Part shown: positions 34,931 through 46,693 of the stretch, in pieces
Numbering within the stretch: position 1 is the first letter of the stretch
Layout: every line of letters begins with the position of its first letter
DNA from: Serendipita indica DSM 11827
Lineage: Eukaryota > Basidiomycota > Agaricomycetes > Sebacinales > Serendipitaceae
Assembly (NCBI GenBank): GCA_910890315.1
Contig: CAJVGD010000012.1
Coordinates: forward strand, 496,001-560,000
Reading direction: 5' to 3'
DNA: 64,000 bases
The notes under the pieces: model-generated
What the model was told of the DNA's origin: nothing
The model's database searches: none
Seen by the model: only the letters and a program-made list of their open reading frames with translations
Translations under genes and position numbers: made by a program

Positions 34931-37843
34931 TTAGCACTTGGACCACATCTTGACATAATCACTACACACAATCAGCATCAGCATTCACCCAGACCATTTC
35001 GAACAAAATAAACGTACATGGCAAATGCCCGTCGAGAATTATCCTTTGACCAGGTCGAATGCCACTTGTCCTTGTTATTCGCAAAGTCAAGCATCGCACC
35101 TACGCCATCCGAGCGTCAGCAATCGTTCACTTTAGAGAGAGGGAGAGTAACGCACTCGACGAGCCATCGTACCACATCTTTCCTCCCTCATTATCCTGGA
35201 ACCACCCATCCGTCCCACCAGCACCGAGCGTGAGGGCGAGGTAAAACGGCTTGTCAAACGGTGCCGCACGCGTTCCGCCCGCCCATGGATTGGTGAGCAC
35301 GACCGGCACGTTGGTATTATTCAAGATTGTCGGCGGAAAGTCTCCACGCTCAAAGAACGACTTTTTGTTGAAGCGCATGTCGAGAATGCGAGACGTCCGC
35401 TTGTCAACGTACGTCCACCTAGATGAATACCGTCAATAAAGGAGCGAGAATGGCGAGGAAAAAAGAGTACGAACATAAAGTCGGGGGACCACTCGAGAAC
35501 AAAGGTGTGGTAGTCGTCCGAGTAATCGCCCCAGCGCATCGACCTCCAGCCATATGTCTTGTAAAATTGATCCATATTGGGAGAGCTCGTAGGTGCCCAA
35601 TGTAGCCCGCTTGTCACAAAGTTTCGGCCTCTGGAGAGTAGACGACCGGTCCGTCGAAAGCGGATAAATTGAGCACCGCAGGAGAAGAGTCGATAATGAA
35701 ATCGTCCACAAGGGTCGAATATCGATCGTTTTTGCAATAGATAACGAGGAAAAAAAATTAATCAGTAATCAGTAATCAAAAGGTCAGGAGACTCGAAGCG
35801 TATCGATGCCACCCCTAAACAGGAGGGTTCGACCCCCATCTGTCGTCGGCATACGAAAGTCTGAACCACGCGGATACCCGTTCTAATACACTAGAACTCA
35901 GCCTGTAAGCTGAGACCTCGTGTTCAATGGCCGTGCTATAGGCGACCCAAGTGGAGGTGTGCAGCGCAACCCAGGCATCGTACGACTCTGCTCGATAGGA
36001 TACGGCATCCTGTCCACACTAGTCCAGGTCCATGAAATAGGCTAGCAAAGGCCGGTGGGTGCGCGATAGTCTAGCAAAGGCGTCCAAGTGGAGCTCCCCT
36101 CCAGGGACACGCTTCGCCGCTTCCGAGAATGACAGGAGATAGAATAGAAGACGACGAAAACTCACTGTTTTGGATAATCGGGATTATTGCCTCGCGCTTG
36201 CATGATGTCAATCTCGCCGCTAACCGGGTAAATGCCATAGGCATCATCTTGCTAGATGTGTCAAGATCACGCGTGCCACGGCAAAAAAGAAATGGTGAGC
36301 TCGGGCTTCAGGGCTTCGTGGCTGAACAAATCACTCACGGGAAGCATTTGAATTTGGGGCTTGAGCCAATCGCTGGGGACGTGTTCAGTCTTGTGTACAT
36401 TGTTTGATGAGAGAATATTTACCCTCTGGGAAGTCGAGCACGGATCTCGACACGGCCAAATCTGCAACGCGATGAGAAACAAGTTATAAGTTGTCAAAAA
36501 ACCCGACTTACTGGATATTATAAGTGTTTCTGGTGGTAAGACGAGCAGACTGAACGGGAGGAATAACTCTGCCGTTTCCAGAACGGGCATTGCATGCTGA
36601 AGCATTGTTCGAAGTGCAGCCAGAGAGACGATAGGTACCACCAGAGTACACTTGATCGCCAATCTCTTCTTCTGTGAGTGTTGGGACAATAAAGAGCTTG
36701 CCGTCAGAGGCATAGCTATTCTTATCGTCGTTGGTAAACCTGATAGACGTGAGAAATGACAGATTTTATGCATGAGACGTACATGGCAAAGTCGCCATTT
36801 CGCAAGCCACCCAGTTCGACCTGTCGCGTCCAAGTGTTGCTCAAGTCGAGCCCATCAAAGTTGTCGTTCATGACCATGCAAATCTTGCCGAGGTGAGGAA
36901 TGTCTCGATACCCAAAGAAGCAAAGGACGGCAGCGGCGAGGACACCGAGGACGAACAAGGCAAACGTAATCCACCAACTGGCGCGTTCCCAGGGATCTCG
37001 CTTTTCCAACCAGGGTTTTTCGACCGGTTCCTTGATGAGCGTACTAGGGAGAGCGCTCCTCTTACGCGGAGTGAGCACGCCACCGCGTGCACCCGTCGAG
37101 ATGGAGACTTGCGAATTGTGCCAGGATTCGGTGCGGAGCCAAGGAGCTGGAGGTGGAGCAAAAGATGTGATGCTCGAGTTTCGTTGGGCGGGGCCAAAGG
37201 ACGATACACGGTTGCCCAAGTCGTCGGTCGAAACGGCTCGACGCATGGTATGGCTCGTATAGCTCGAGGCTGCCGAGTCTGGTACAGGTTGTCCATTTGG
37301 ACCAATGGTCATTCCGGCCGCTGGGTCGATGAAGGCAGAGGGGGGGAATGCACGTCCACCCATGCTTCCGCCTGTGAGGGGAGCGGGAGGTCCTTGAAAG
37401 GAGAGTCTGTAGGATTGTGGACGAGAAGAAGAGGAGTAGCCGTGACCATCCAAGGAGCGTGCAGCGCCTGGCGGCAGCAATGGACGAGCAGACTGAGGAA
37501 TACCGGGCGAGGGCGGCGTGAGGTCGGTCGAATGGCGCGGATCGTTTGTTGGAACACTGCGATAGGCGTCTGCAGAGCTTGAAGCATACTGTGCAGATTG
37601 TGGGATCTGCTGGTGTTCACCAGACTGGGCCACCAAGGGATTCGAATGCGAGGACTGGGAGGGGAAGAGCTCGCCGTCTGAATCTTCGTCGTTGTGGTTG
37701 CCATAAAAGTCACCATCCCCTCCTGGTAAAGTGTTAGCGATGATAGCGGCAGTGAATGGGCATATCTGAGGAGGTGTAGAATACAGACCAGCCATGAAAA
37801 AGGGAGCGTTTGCTCGCGGAGGACGACTGCGACGTTCAGCCAT
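34931..37843 (-). CDS. KRE6: KRE6/SKN1-type GH16 beta-glucan synthesis protein
   Basis: Type II membrane protein of the secretory pathway needed for beta-1,6-glucan in fungal walls. The start is the ATG at 37843 (MAERRSRPPRANAPFF). A Ser/Pro-rich cytosolic region is followed by one transmembrane helix (WWITFALFVLGVLAAAVLCF). The luminal GH16 domain starts at NDNFDGLDLSNTWTRQVELG and includes VSGEIDIMQARGNNP. Later come LHWAPTSSPNMDQFYKTYGW, DDYHTFVLEWSPDF, RGDFPPTILNNTNVPVVLTN, GGTDGWFQDNEGGKMWYDGS and the last exon DYVKMWSKC. The GH16 motif ExDxxE reads EIDIMQ here, so the acid/base Glu appears to be Gln. One intron (35631-36165) is 535 nt, about ten times the local norm. Head-to-head with the GT2 gene. 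Confidence 0.94.
35741..35920 (-). mobile_element. Possible tRNA-derived SINE remnant inside a KRE6 intron
   Basis: On the minus strand, an A-box-like TGGTTCAGACT (near 35858-35868) is followed about 33 nt later by GGTCGAACCC, a B-box-like motif lacking one T (35825-35834). The 3' end has two tandem copies of GATTACT and a run of eight T (35750-35757), which could be a Pol III terminator. Family and age are unknown; the 5' border is a guess. It explains part of the unusually long intron. Confidence 0.35.
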
Positions 37844-38261
37844 TTGGAGAGGAGCGGAAAGGGGGGTCGAGGGGCGGTCCAAGGTGTGTTACTGGTCGGT
37901 TACCGCTGTCGAATTTACAAGATTGACAGGAGTAACCTCGCCGCTGCAACGGGGCGCCGTTATGGAGTAATAGGAACATTATAACCATTACAGAAATATT
38001 CTCTGCTATACTTACCTGCTGTAAAGAGTATTCCCTGCTTTACAGAACATTTACGAAGCGACTATCTCCCAGTTCTTCTCCCATGACGTAGAAAACCAAT
38101 TAATTTAATAATAATATTTGGCCCTTTGTTTGGTGCCGTTATCGCCTGTCGGTGCCTTTGTTTATTGGGCTGCTAGTAATTCGCCTCTTGATCCCCTTCC
38201 TCTCCCAGCTTTACTCTCTGCTTTGCTCGTGCTCGCTGGCCAGCACGGTCTCTGCGCAACC
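37844..38261. promoter_or_regulatory. Shared divergent promoter of two cell-wall genes
   Basis: 418 bp between the start codons of the KRE6-like gene and the GT2 gene. No ORF is seen. The segment near 37970-38110 is AT-rich. The position makes it the likely promoter of both genes; individual sites were not identified. Confidence 0.5.
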
Positions 38262-41200
38262 ATGGACTACGACGCGTGCGTGCTCACAGACGGCCTCTGC
38301 TTTCGACTCGTGCTCACACAACTCGCCGGCTACACAGATATGACGCACTCCTTCATCACATCTTTAAACAGGTCAGTTTTCTCGTCTTGGATCATCCTGC
38401 CGACCCTCTTTTCCCCCCACCTCGATGCTCCCCTCCGTCCGTCGGAAGCGAGCCCAGAGGGTGCGCCGCTCCTTGTAGCCGCTCTGGATGCAGAATAAGC
38501 CCATGTGGGCCTTGGGTTCATCTCCGAGCGCGCTCTCTGCATCTCAACATAATTTCCACCAATTCTAACAACCCACACCTTCTAGACCCAAGGCGACGCC
38601 TGGTTCAAACCAGCAGAAGAAACCATTTCGACCGGTGTCTGCCTCCGCGTCGAACCTGGTGTATATCGAGTATTCCCCTATGAGAATCCCGACCTAGAAC
38701 CCTTTGAGACTGCCATCCGGGCTCTCTCGCCAGAAGTCGCTGTCAAAGTGCGCTCAGCCGCAGTCCATACCGCCTTTACTGTCATGTACGTCTTCCGCGT
38801 TTCAGAGTGGCGATTTCCCGCGATTTGACTGACTTTGCAAATCAGGGGTCCAGAAGATCGCTCCCTCCAGGTCGACCCGACAATTCGCATTCAAGTTCTC
38901 GAAACAATGCTCGACCTTGGCTCTGCAGAAAAAGAACAAAAAGCTGCGTTCATTGTACGTGTCAAGCGCCAGCCATCCTCCCCTCGTTTCCTTTACGACC
39001 AAGCCAGCCCATACTAATGTCCATCTCCTCCCTCCAGCGCGATGAACGTGTCATGATCGTCTGGTCAGACTCTGTTGACAATATCGTTGCCTCGACACTC
39101 GATCTCGAAAGCCGACTGCTCAAGCTCGTCTGGAAATCCCGCAATGGGGCAACCAACACGACATCTCTCACGCCACTTTCGGGGACATCTGCATTCGCAT
39201 CGACACCCTCTCGCATGTCGCTTTCCGCAACGCGCAAGAATACAATCATGACCGGCACAGATATTGAATTGACCGAAAAGGCAGCGTCAATGGCAGACAA
39301 CCACGATGTGATCAGCCTCAAGGAAAAGGAACTCGAGGCCGGCGCAAAGCCTGCCCCTCGGCCCACTCGGACCTTTGCAGCGATCTACATCGGGATTGCC
39401 GTTGCCTTGTCAACCTGTGAGTCGCCACCTCTCCCACTTGACACCTGTGCACGTCTTACGCCATTGCTGACGATTTGCATCCGTGCTCCACGTTTACGCG
39501 CCGCCGTTGCTATGCTCTAAAACCAAATGGAATTTTTGGATTATTATTATTATTTTTTCCGGATAGTCTTTGTCGGCTCTGGTGTCAAGATTATCCTCAT
39601 GGAATGGGCACTCGACAATGACTTTATTCGGTTCGCACTCCTCGCCACCGTCCCACTCGTCTTTTGCATCGCCCTCTTTTTCAGCATCCAAATCGTCAAC
39701 ACCGTCTCCGTGGTCATCGGTCCCATTGCCCAAGTCTACCAAAACTCGAAATACTTTTCGGCAATCCCGCCCGTCGCCCCGCCAAAGGGCGTCCCGGAGC
39801 GTCTCCCGCATGTCACCATCCAGATGCCCGTCTACAAAGAGTCGCTCGAGCAGACTATTGCCCCTAGTATCGAGAGCATCAAAAAGGCCATGCAGACGTA
39901 CGCCCGTCAAGGCGGCACGAGTTCCATCTTTATCAACGACGACGGTCTCCAGCTCTTGTCGGAAGAGGACCGCGAGCTCCGGATGCAGTTCTACGCCAAG
40001 CAGGACATTGGATTCGTCGCACGTCCTCCGCATGGCCAGAATGGCTTCCTCCGTGCGGGTCGATTCAAAAAGGCGTCGAACATGAACTATGGCCTAGCAC
40101 TCTCGATGCGTGCTGAAGAGATTTTGCTCCAACTCCAAGCACAAGAGGCGACAAAGAATCCATTTGGTGCGGATGTGGATGGTCAAGAAGAGGAAATGGA
40201 CATTGAAGAGCGTGCGCTGCAAATGGCCATTGACGAGACGAATGGCGAGGCGTGGGCTAAAGGAGCGAGACACTTGCGCATCGGCGAGATTATTCTCATC
40301 GTCGATTCGGATACTCAAGTCCCAGAGGACTGTTTCCGGGATGCGGCACGCGAATTGGCAGAGAGCCCGAATGTGGCTATCATCCAACACGCGAGCGACG
40401 TCATGCAAGTTGCCCACCACTACTTTGAAAACGCCATTACCTATTTCACTCGCCGTATCAACCAGTGCATCTCGATCGACTGCGCCAACGGCAACGTCGC
40501 ACCCTTTGTCGGTCACAATGCCTTTTTACGCTGGTCTGCCGTCCAGGAAGCTGCGTTTATCGACCCAGCGGATGGTAAGAAGAAGATGTGGTCCGAGTCG
40601 AATGTATCCGAGGATTTCGACATGGCGCTCCGACTCATGATGTGCGGTTACATTGTCCGCTGGGCGACTTACTCCAAGGGTGGCTTCAAAGAGGGTGTCT
40701 CGCTGACGGCCGACGACGAGCTCAACCGATGGCAAAAGTATGCGTATGGTTGCTCAGAGCTCATCTTCAATCCGCTTTACCAGTGGGTGTACAAGGGTCC
40801 CATTAATGCCCAGCTGCGCAAGTTTGTCTGGAGCGACGCGCCGTTGCACTACAAGATTAGTATGATGTCCTACATGTTCTCGTACTATGGTATTGCCGCG
40901 GCGTTTACCCTCTCGTTCCTCAACTACATCATCCTTGGGTGGGAGCTCCCCGTGGATGGCTATTACCTCCATGCGTTTGAGATTTGGCTCTCTTGTACCG
41001 TTGTGTTCAGCGGTGCTGGAACAATCTGTGAGTCTTGTGCAGAATCCGTAGAACTCGAACTGACTAGCTTGTAGCCATGACTGTCGTCGAGTATCGTCTC
41101 GGCTTGAGGAGCCTGTTCAACGCCTTTTGGGTCAACATCAAGTGGATTCCCTTCTTCTTGTACGTGCCTTGTACCTGTTCATACCCATCTAATATCTTCT

Positions 41201-41588
41201 TAGCTTCTTCTTTGGTGGCTTGAGCTTGCACTTGTCCGGTGCTGTCCTCGCCCACTTGTTCTCATACAACATGACCTGGGCCGCAACAAAGAAAGAAGTC
41301 GAGTTCTCCAACTTTTTCAAAGAGGTTCCCAAGATTTTCAAGCGCTTCTGGCTCTCGATCCTCATCTCCTTCCTCACTATTGCCATGATCATCGTCCTCG
41401 CTCTCCCAATAATGCCGCGTCAGTGGGCCATTGGAGGTGCTGGTTGGGCTGTCATATTCCCTCTTGCGTGCGTATTTCTCTCTTGGCTTGTTGGCATAGT
41501 TATCTGACAAGAGGGCAGTATCCAAGCGGGATGCCATATCCTCTACCCAATTGTCCTGAACCCATGGCTCCTCCTCTTCACGTACTAA
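38262..41588 (+). CDS. Tft1-like GT2 polysaccharide synthase
   Basis: Multi-pass plasma-membrane glycosyltransferase family 2. The tiny first exon (MDYDA) splices through a GT-AG intron to YDALLHHIFKQ, then TQGDAWFKPAEETISTGVC and YRVFPYENPDLEPFE, the N-terminal domain typical of Tft1-like proteins. Catalytic features are VTIQMPVYKES, IILIVDSDTQVPEDCF (DxD), VGHNAFLRWSAVQEAAF, NVSEDFDMALRL (SED where many GT2 have TED) and ELNRWQKYAYG (the xxRW region). Several membrane helices lie on either side (for example FIRFALLATVPLVFCIALFF and at the C-terminus). A. fumigatus Tft1 makes beta-1,3/1,4-glucan; the same product is an inference here. The last exon ends LNPWLLLFTY. An intron near 39540 contains a TTA repeat. 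Confidence 0.9.
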
Positions 41589-42720
41589 GACGTCCAGTTG
41601 GAACACTTTCCCCCTTTCAGCACCTGTTAGACGTATCATATCTCGACTCCACCAGGAGCATAGACTCTGCAGCCCCCCGATTCCATGTGCCCGTACAACC
41701 ATCAAGACCGGCCAATACACATCACGGCCGCAAATGTTTGACTCTATCATGTTCACCAACCCTTGCATCATCGATACACTAGATTTCCATTATCCTATCT
41801 GCGCGTTCCATCGCGCTTGTTTTTCTCGCAACGAACTCTTTCCACGAACTGCTGCATCTTTTGTCCCCGTTTCTTATCACCCATATACACATTCACTCGC
41901 AGGCCTGGCCCGCAATCTGCGAGTTCACTGGGCGATGATGCCTCACCCGCGCATACCACACTCGTTTGGGATCCAACCCCCCATCCACCATCGTTTTACT
42001 CTCTCTGCTCCCTCATGGATACATCCTCTCTCCTGCGGACACTGACTCGTAACAACGATGGACAACACATTCTATGCAGATTGCATGGACCATTCTTCTT
42101 CTGGTAGCTCGGTCACCTGTCCCGGTAACGGGAATTTCTGGTATCATACCCAAACTTTCATGACGCAATAGCTGTTCAGACGCGTAAGAGTTTAGAAGTG
42201 CCTCGGCCTTACTACGGCTGATAGTGAATCGAGTGTGTATGAAATTCGTGATTGATATCATCCGTTGAAAGAAAGAGCTATCGTCATAAAAAAATCATGT
42301 GCTAATTTTCACAGGCGCTCGTCGAAGGCGAGAGATATCCTAATCCAATAAGTCGAGAATTCTTGCGGGTCCCCTGGAACTCCCGTCGGTTTCATAAGTC
42401 CATTGAAGCGCATAAACCGACGGGCTTCTTCATTCTATGGCGAGCCACCTTTTATCGTACACACATGCGCCCCAAATCGCGAGGAAAATGCTCGCTCTCA
42501 TGACGCTATCCACTTCTTCGAGGACCCTTGCTCCACTCTTGTTCCCACCATACCATCACAGGGATGACCGCTGCGACGAGTTTCACCTGCAAGCCGCGGT
42601 CGGATGGTGGCTTGAACGCCTGTCTTGTTGGACAACCACGGAGGAAGGAGACGCCGGCGATAGGCCCTTTGTCGCATCCTAGTCGGTAATTACTGGGCGA
42701 CCTAGGCCTTTTTGTAGTCA
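41589..42720. other. Intergenic region between convergent genes, nothing seen
   Basis: About 1.1 kb between the stops of the GT2 and CLASP genes. Open frames are short and unlike any family. No repeat or RNA gene was recognised. Confidence 0.55.
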
Positions 42721-45494
42721 TCATATTGCTGTCGGCTCATCCAGCGCATCTCGTGCACCGCGCGACTTGGGCTCAAACTTGGGGAGAGGTGGCTTCCGAG
42801 ACAGCGTAGAATTTGCCAACTGAGCGCGTTTAGAGGGCGGGATGGTGTCCTTTGTCGGAGCTGCGCCACCCAGCCGACGTTTGACTTGGGCAAGTCCGAC
42901 TTCCCTCTTCGCCGCATGAGCCTTGACAAGCGAGACTACGGTGGGAACTGGTGGTTTTTTCGATACCCGAGAGGGCTTGAAAGGTTCAGAATTATTGGAA
43001 ACTATCATATGCTGATTGTCCCCATTCTTGGGTTCAAAGGGAACCGGCGTAGATGCATCTCGTCGTGGGGCATTATCGACTATTTTTGGCTTCGGGCCTG
43101 TCTGGCTAGATTTCAGTCCCGAGGCAGCCACCGATTTCGAACCAGCGGCTTTCTCCTTCTCCTCCTTGAGAACTTGAGCGCGTGCGGCTTGGGATTTTGT
43201 CGGTTGAGTGATAGACTGCTTTGTGGTTCGCTTCGGTACGAAACCTTGAGGTTGTGTTCCATTCCGCGAAGGAACCCGCACTGGGAGCTTCACATCTACA
43301 GAAGACTTGGGTCCATGAGATGCGACGGGGCGTGCATTAGATTGCGATGGTGCTATTGATCTTGCTGTACTGCTGGCAGTCGATGCGACTCGAGCTCGAG
43401 AGGCAGGGCGAGGAGGCTCGGGTGCGATGATCTTCGCCGGCGCTGGCTCCTTTGTGACTTGCTCCAAATCAGAAGAAGGAAATGCTACAGGAGAGACGAT
43501 AGGCACTCCAGGAACAGCAGCAGCTGGTTCGTTGACAACTGACGTCGGTTCCTCGTTCGAGGGGGACGGTTCAGTCGTCGCAGGCGATATCTCTTTTACA
43601 TTTTCTTGAGGAGACTCCCTCTCTTGATCCTTTGCAGCCGCTTCGATGACCTCCACGGACTCGAGATTCGCCTCTGTCTGTGGGGACTGCAATGCCGGTG
43701 TCTCCGCCTTGGCCTCCTCCCCTCTCCGACGCTTTTGCATCATCTCCAGCTGATAGCTCAGCGACCATGTCTTTACTGCCTTGGGTTTGGGTGGGTGATC
43801 CGCTTCTGTCGTTGGCATGTACACAACTTGTGGTCTCACTTTAGACGCCGAAGATGGAATATTTGACGGGTTTGATTGGGTGGGCCGATGGGGATCAACA
43901 GGTGCTCCTGAAGAGTCGAAAACGACAGAGACTGGTCGTTGTATATGACCAGCTGTTCCCAGCTCTTCGTTAGACAAGAGATGCGGCCTGATGAAGGCGG
44001 GTTTGTCTGGACCAGCTCTTCCTGGCCTTGACAGAGCTTCGTGATGTCGCTCTGTTGGTAACATGTCGTGCAGTACCTTCTTCGCGCGTTCCGCCTCTGC
44101 CTGTCTGTCTGTCGTCGAGATATTGCGTTGACGATGTCGCGGTTCGTCTGCATGCACTTCAGTGTGTAAAGAGCTGGAAGGAAACGTGACAGTATTGGAA
44201 ACAGCCGCAAGCCTTTCCCGTGATTGCTGTCGCTGGAGATCCAATCGCTGTTGGCTGACTCCGCTGAGCATCGACCGAGGTCGCTCTGTAGGGGTTTGCC
44301 TTGGAATATGGCCAAAAAGCGAGCTTGCGTCAACACTCAAGGGTCTCGTGCCTGTGCCGCGCGAGTGTGCGGCTGCGACATTATCAACGGCAGAAGTAGG
44401 GACCATGCGCGGTCGAATAAGCGTTGCAGATTGTGGTCTCGGCGGTAAAGATGCTGGTGCAACGTGCCGAAGTGCGCTGCCTGGACGACTGTCCGGATTT
44501 CGGGAGGAATGATTTGACATGGATGATGAAGGACGTTCCGGTGGTGCTCTGAGTTTAGAAGGTCCAGGGTTCTTTGCTGGTGCCATTAGATTAAGTGGGG
44601 GGGCAGTCGAGGGGAGGGTCAACGTCTTGATATCAAGGTACTTTTTCGTCACTGGCGTCAAAGGGGAAATAAACCTATGTGAATTTAGTTGATGCAGAAG
44701 CAGACGCAAAGTACTTACGTCTCATAGCGGTCGGGAAACTTTTCCTTGTACTCTTGTAGAATGGCACGAGCGTGCTTTCGAACCTCTGGATTCGCATCTC
44801 GACTGGCCACTTTAATAATTTGCTCTATATCCGATATTTTAGTGAGTAGCTTGTCCTCCTCGATGCTAGACATGCACAGATATGCAGACTCGGAAGCGAC
44901 AGTGCGTAATGTGACGCTCTTGTCCTTGACGGCATCACGAAGAAAGGGAAGAAGTGAAGGTAGTCTCGTCTGCTTGATAATGGTGGTGATGCAGCTGTGG
45001 GTGCGTGTGATGACTACTTTGTTCGGACGCTGACACAGTTTCATCAAAGTCGGAGCAAACCCTTGCATGAGCGGATCAAACCGGCGCCCCAGAGCAGAAG
45101 CAAGGGTAGAAACCAGTTCAATCGCGACGGCAGAGAGACGGCCTCGCTCGGAAAGCAACTGTGGAGGGATTGGATTTTAGATCAGGAGATTACGCATATA
45201 AATTGCTTACTGGACCCGTGATATACCTCACGACGAATCGTAGGCTTGGTACGAAGCTATCGTGGCGATATGCGCCACCACGAACAATGGCTTTGAACCG
45301 CGCGAGGCCGCGTTGCATCGCGTCCCAAGATTCCTCGGTTTCATCTCTGTCTAGACATATCTTCAAATCGTCGATTTCACGCTGTAGCTGGCTCTCGGTG
45401 TCACACTACCGCCTCGTACGTCAACATCTCGTAGGTACAAGGGGGTATGGCGGATTTACTCAACTGGAATCTTGTCCGGGATGGCAGGGGGCAT
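42721..45494 (-). CDS. CLASP-family microtubule-associated protein
   Basis: Microtubule rescue/spindle factor (Stu1, Cls1/Peg1 in yeasts). The start at 45494 (MPPAIPDKIP) is tentative because the first intron fits only with a GTTGAG donor. The TOG-type HEAT domain spans DLKICLDRDETEESWDAM, RFKAIVRGGAYRHDSF, LLSERGRLSAVAIELVSTLA and FDPLMQGFAPTLMKLCQR, with further HEAT helices to EVRKHARAILQEYKEKFP. After an intron at about 44660-44718, a long Ser/Pro/Arg-rich basic region follows, suited to microtubule lattice binding. It ends ALDEPTAI. I saw only one complete TOG domain. A typical C-terminal CLASP CLIP-binding domain is not obvious. A CLIP-170 gene lies about 11 kb away. Confidence 0.82.
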
Positions 45495-45699
45495 TCTCCA
45501 AAAGCAATCAAAGTCGATATGACGCGTTTGACGCGGATGAACGGCAATCTCACAGACGCGGAAGAGTTCAAGTTTGCTTCGTCGACCAAGTCAACCTCTT
45601 ATGAAAGTGTACAATGCCTAGGATCATGATCATATTGCATGAAAAGGCTTATGTATCGGCGTGCTAGGAAAGTATGCAGCAAAACAGGGTACAAAACAT

Positions 45700-46391
45700 C
45701 TATCCGCGCTTCTTCGACACACCGACAGTCTTTCCACGACGACCTATGAGTATCAATCGTGTCAGCAGAGAAGAAAATATCAAGTCTAAGAGGCCACGGA
45801 CCAGTCGTCTTGGTGTGCTGACCACGGACACGAGTTCCCCAGAAGTGTCGGAGACCACGGTGAGCACGAATCTTCTTGAGACGCTCCAAGTCATCACGAA
45901 GCTTCGAGTCGACGGCGTTGGACAGCAATTGGCCGTATTTGCCATCGGTAATGTCCTTTTGCCTGTTCAAGAACCACAGCGGAATCTTGAACTGGGTAGG
46001 ATTTTGCATAATGTTGACGATTCGCTCAAGCTCGTCCGAGTTGAGTTCACCGGCACTAGCGATAGGTCAGCATGGTGGCCACTGTCGCCGGAGAATGTCA
46101 GACGAACCGCTTCTTGAGATCGATATCGGCCTTTTTGCAGACGATATTTGCGTATCTTCGACCCACACCCTTGATCTCGGTCAAGGCATATCTGCCATGC
46201 ATATAAATGCCCCGCTTTGGGAGGATGGAGAGCGAGGACTCACTGGACCTTGCGCTTTCCGTCAACGTTGGTATTGAGAAGACGCAAAATGTGCTACAAA
46301 TACGATTATATGAGCCACACATTCCGCTGAGCGTTGCCATTGAGAGACTTGCCTGGAATTGCACATGCGCCTCTGGGACGACGAGGGACAT
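45700..46391 (-). CDS. RPS18: 40S ribosomal protein S18 (uS13)
   Basis: Small-subunit head protein. Spliced, it begins [13 protein letters not shown] and continues [65 protein letters not shown] and [20 protein letters not shown], ending VGVSKKRG. The first intron (46294-46352, 59 nt) has the donor GCAAGT after FQ. The protein alignment is so strong here that a GT alternative can be excluded. Other introns are GT-AG. The gene sits 302 nt downstream of eIF3c on the same strand. Confidence 0.97.
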
Positions 46392-46693
46392 GGTGGTTTG
46401 ACGAGATTAAAACAAATTTCAACCTGGCATAGGAACGTCAGCATGGTCCATCGTCCCAACGGTGCAGGCTGAAACGGCTCCAAGGCGAATCCTCCAGGGA
46501 AACACAGCAGCCAGTTTCTAATCCAATGCACATAGCGTTCCAGGAGCTATGGCTGACCTCTAATAATTTTCTCAAGTTTAACGACAACGCCGAGGTCGAA
46601 GTGTCCACTGGATGAAGGAGGCCAAACAACGTGCCAAACAAAAAGGTTCGCCATGCCAAATCAAACCCGTATATATCGCCTACAAGAGCGTAA
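46392..46693. promoter_or_regulatory. Upstream region of RPS18
   Basis: About 300 bases between the eIF3c stop and the RPS18 start, so it should hold the RPS18 promoter. No gene seen. Confidence 0.4.

Noticed and set aside
36893-37582. 229-codon open frame on the plus strand
   Set aside because: Antisense to the KRE6-like gene's first half, without motifs or splice logic.
39535-39560. TTA repeat and T run that could start an ORF reading MEFLDYYYYFF
   Set aside because: It lies inside an intron of the GT2 gene; the spliced frame continues from ALST to FVGSGVK.
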